Shown piece after piece: positions 62,601-64,000 of a stretch of 64,000 nt of DNA. A model generated the notes under the pieces. It ran no database searches and was not told where the DNA came from. It saw only the letters and a list, made by a program, of their open reading frames with translations. Numbering within the stretch: position 1 is the first letter of the stretch; every line of letters starts with the position of its first letter. The DNA lies in the NCBI GenBank assembly GCA_027382625.1, contig JAJKFJ010022304.1, positions 35,120 through 99,119 of the forward strand. The letters run 5' to 3'. The translations under genes were made by a program, and so were the position numbers. The stretch comes from Tetmemena sp. SeJ-2015. Its lineage: Eukaryota > Ciliophora > Spirotrichea > Sporadotrichida > Oxytrichidae.

Positions 62601-64000
62601 TCTCAGTTAATGTTTAAAGGATTTTGAATTTTTTTAATTTTTAAATTTGATTATATTTATTTTAAAATTTTAATTTAAAATTTTTTTTAATTTTTAAAAT
62701 TTTAAAAATTAATTTAAGTCTGGGCTTATGGTGACGTGGCACAAATGAAAAAGGAGTTACGCCTGTGAATTACTTTTAAAACGAATTTAAATATTATATG
62801 CCCTTTTGGGGTTTCTTAATTCCTAACTATTTTATTTTAAAAAAAAAATTTTTTAAATTTAAAAAAAATTGATCCAATTACTTCTAAAATTCCCTTTAAT
62901 TTGATTTATTTTAAAAGGGAAAAAAAAATTTACAAAAAGATCTTTGATGAAGGGATTCTATCCAATTAAAAACTAATTAAATTTGCATTTCATGTCTCAT
63001 CAACTTCAATTCTGTAAGCATCATATAAATTTATCATAAAATATTAAGTAAGCATATTTCTAATATAAATCAAAATTCTAAGAGACTCTATTAAATAAAA
63101 AGAAATTTTTCTTTTAAAAATCTTAAAAAGAATTAAAATTTTTCAAAATTTTAAAAAAATTTAAAAATTTTATTTAAACCTTTTTAAAAATTAATCTTAT
63201 CAAATGAAATTCACAATTAACTTATTTAGATTGACAGTGAGAGTGTTTAAAATAATTTTTTATTTTATTTAAATGAATGTTTCTAGTCTTGATTTAGTGG
63301 TAACAGTTTTTACTCTATCTGCTTACATAGCTGGCTCAATAATGATATTCGTGTATTTGCTTAAACATAAAACAGACTTTACTTAAAAAGATGTCAAGAA
63401 AAGTATTGACACTCTATTCGATAAATTTCTACCTCAATTTATCAAATCTTTCAATTTTTATTAAAAGGAATCTTTAATTTTCATAATCAAGAGTAATTTT
63501 TAAACTACAAGGATTAAAAATGCTATTTATTTATGCCAGTGACTACTTTGACAGTATCATTTTTCATAAGACGATTAATATTTGCAGTGACTCTCACTAC
63601 TCTATCCCAAAACTGCATAATCTAGCTTTTGATTATAATTGTGTTTAATTTACTCCATCTAATCGCTGTTATTGAGAATTTGCACCACTTTAAAACACTC
63701 ACAGATAAAATAATAGAAATTTTCAACGAATCTGCTTTCTAAATATTTCAATATTTTCATTGGAGCAAATTTATTTTTAAATAGTGGTGTATCTTGTAAT
63801 TTTATTGACAGATTTGAATCCTGAATATCGTGATTAAGTAGGTGAGGAAACATTTTGAAAAAGTTCATTGCTATTTATGTTAAAAATAATTAGGATGGTC
63901 GCTTTCATAGCAATTGCTCTATTTAAAATCATCACAAAATTTACAAAAACTCTTTTCATTAAGATAAAAACAAGGGCACAACAAAATATATAAAAAGAAA
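59330..64000 (+). CDS. Gene 3: plus-strand paralogue of genes 1 and 2, C-terminal half, runs off the window
   Basis: Gene-level entry. Plus-strand blocks in order: cadherin-like strand block (59330-59697), a second one (60440-60640), NGSVLIQF block (61180-61560), S..G..ALS block (62030-62210), LLWELLSLLQ block (62230-62490), TM and TLF block (63250-63530), FFIRRLIF and IFNE block (63534-63800) and a final TM helix (63891-64000). The order equals that in genes 1 and 2, but sequence identity to them is low, so this is an older paralogue in inverted orientation. Confidence 0.65.
59690..60080 (-). mobile_element. Degenerate family A element
   Basis: Recognised near its end by CCTACACAAAGCTGCAAGCA, AAATTCTACAATTGTATGCTGG and TCAAATGG, which follow the family in minus orientation. 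The other end is vague. Confidence 0.55.
60435..60640 (+). CDS. Gene 3 ectodomain exon, cadherin-like
   Basis: Plus strand: PVHIEELDSSIVDGVIFM, NPAKYQKIGTYSMQFTLSDQ, NNKPRSQSFFLI. GTYSMQFTLSDQ is the Y.V.V.L.D motif. It then runs into TAA as Gln and low-complexity sequence. Confidence 0.65.
61180..61560 (+). CDS. Gene 3 exon with SPRITRIFNNGSVLIQFN
   Basis: A long frame free of TGA: INGSFIFPDDSLIIKDTF, ISPRITRIFNNGSVLIQFN, FSFKYKLDKRYKEFVFQS, then QILECFIHTQQKSFNQP. PRI..I...G.V.I.F is a pattern I recall from the membrane-proximal ectodomain of these proteins. The minus ORF at 61061-61273 is a shadow. Confidence 0.65.
62025..62215 (+). CDS. Gene 3 exon, Pro-Pro-Gln and S.TSS block
   Basis: Plus strand: SSSYGSKYITVQKGQVISKK, IPPQQDESQTIQDIKNLASS, TSSGIQALSFVTLSMKQNQ. 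Five TAA/TAG as Gln. KKIPPQ followed by a Ser-rich helix and AL.F.T precedes the LW..L block in this family. Confidence 0.65.
62230..62490 (+). CDS. Gene 3 exon with LLWELLSLLQ...VNLSFP signature
   Basis: Plus strand: KLLWELLSLLQLIVNLNL, VNLSFPAGVTACFQNLFD, ISNMNIIPKSFIDKIINSG, then Gln-rich QVASQTQLQQIDIF. It corresponds residue by residue in pattern to LWGLLNALQFVIHMPLLNVN of gene 2. This match is the basis for calling gene 3 a member of the family. Confidence 0.75.
62705..62835 (+). repeat. Repeat C, copy 2
   Basis: Second copy of the 56575-56705 repeat, with the same AGGAGTTACGCCTGTGAATT core. It lies inside gene 3, in the spacer between membrane exons. Confidence 0.75.
63250..63530 (+). 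CDS. Gene 3 membrane exon
   Basis: The ATG near 63274 starts MNVSSLDLVVTVFTLSAYIA, GSIMIFVYLLKHK (one helix), then TQKDVKKSIDTLFDKFLPQ. It matches the SVSSLLALFFMV...TLYEG stretch of gene 2 in place and pattern. Confidence 0.7.
63534..63800 (+). CDS. Gene 3 membrane exon FFIRRLIF / IFNE
   Basis: Plus strand: MPVTTLTVSFFIRRLIFAVT, then LLIIIVFNLLHLIAVIENL, then TDKIIEIFNESAFQIFQ. FF.RRL.F and IFNE are the strongest short motifs of the family. The minus ORF at 63659-63868 is a shadow. Confidence 0.75.
63885..64000 (+). CDS. Gene 3 last visible exon, cut by the window end
   Basis: Plus strand: MVAFIAIALFKIITKFTKTL, then a basic stretch FIKIKTRAQQN. It corresponds to GWSVIGILFF...N.L and the basic loop of gene 2. 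Open to the window end. Confidence 0.55.

Noticed and set aside
1..64000. CRISPR arrays, bacterial operons, ribosome-binding sites, riboswitches, terminators, phage genes
   Set aside because: The window is ciliate nuclear DNA with a Gln-reassigned code; no direct-repeat array with spacers and no bacterial gene organisation were seen.

Overview
This is AT-rich ciliate nuclear DNA (roughly three quarters A+T by eye) and probably germline (micronuclear). In every coding block I could translate, TAA and TAG sit inside the frame where Gln fits and TGA ends the frame. Under the standard code the window looks almost gene-free, because real exons are cut at every TAA or TAG. Coding blocks of about 100-600 bp, richer in G+C, alternate with AT-rich spacers of 0.3-2 kb. 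Introns of 35-36 nt with GTAA...AG ends lie inside the blocks. The kb-sized spacers are then most simply internal eliminated sequences (IESs). I could not prove this, because I did not find a convincing set of pointer repeats. The code and codon use fit a spirotrich or similar ciliate; I do not name a genus.

Left part (1-39 kb): a tandem array on the minus strand of very large genes for ciliate surface proteins. They have a signal peptide, repeats that look like beta-propeller blades, extracellular beta-sandwich (cadherin-like) segments, a Thr-rich linker, and a conserved C-terminal membrane region. Gene 1 runs from 23944 down to about 8490. Gene 2 runs from about 39.1 kb (start not found) to about 25.8 kb. 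An N-terminal fragment of a third copy, 'gene 0', covers about 6190-1575 and leaves the window on the left. Corresponding exons of genes 1 and 2 lie about 17.3-19.5 kb apart in the same order. A fourth paralogue, gene 3, lies on the plus strand at 59.3-64.0 kb and leaves the window on the right.

The spacers hold many insertions that differ between copies: a MITE-like family (family A, about 420 bp, at least 10 copies, several with the same acidic reading frame), two large-palindrome elements (about 50-1472 and 35.8-36.9 kb), an inverted duplication carrying the start of an unrelated gene (11975-12535), an embedded gene (2540-3480), and two insertions with coding potential (26.39-26.92 and 33.39-34.11 kb).

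Middle (39-50 kb): an unrelated minus-strand gene, P (39.5-43.9 kb), with a clear 35-nt intron; a 3.0-kb element with about 70-bp terminal inverted repeats, inner GC-rich palindromes and reading frames on both strands (44240-47241); and a plus-strand gene, U (48.5-49.0 kb).

Right part (50-64 kb): mostly non-coding. Its highlight is a short element with terminal inverted repeats at 53162-53729 that carries a ubiquitin-derived frame. A second, inverted copy lies at 54965-55575 and a third, degraded copy ends at 58632.

Many frames are broken by single-base shifts, often in homopolymers, and some stretches (for example 57.0-59.3, 48.9-50.0 and 62.6-63.2 kb) look like poor consensus. A single broken frame is therefore weak evidence for a pseudogene. 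Boundaries are approximate unless a start, stop or splice site is named. All translations were done by hand.
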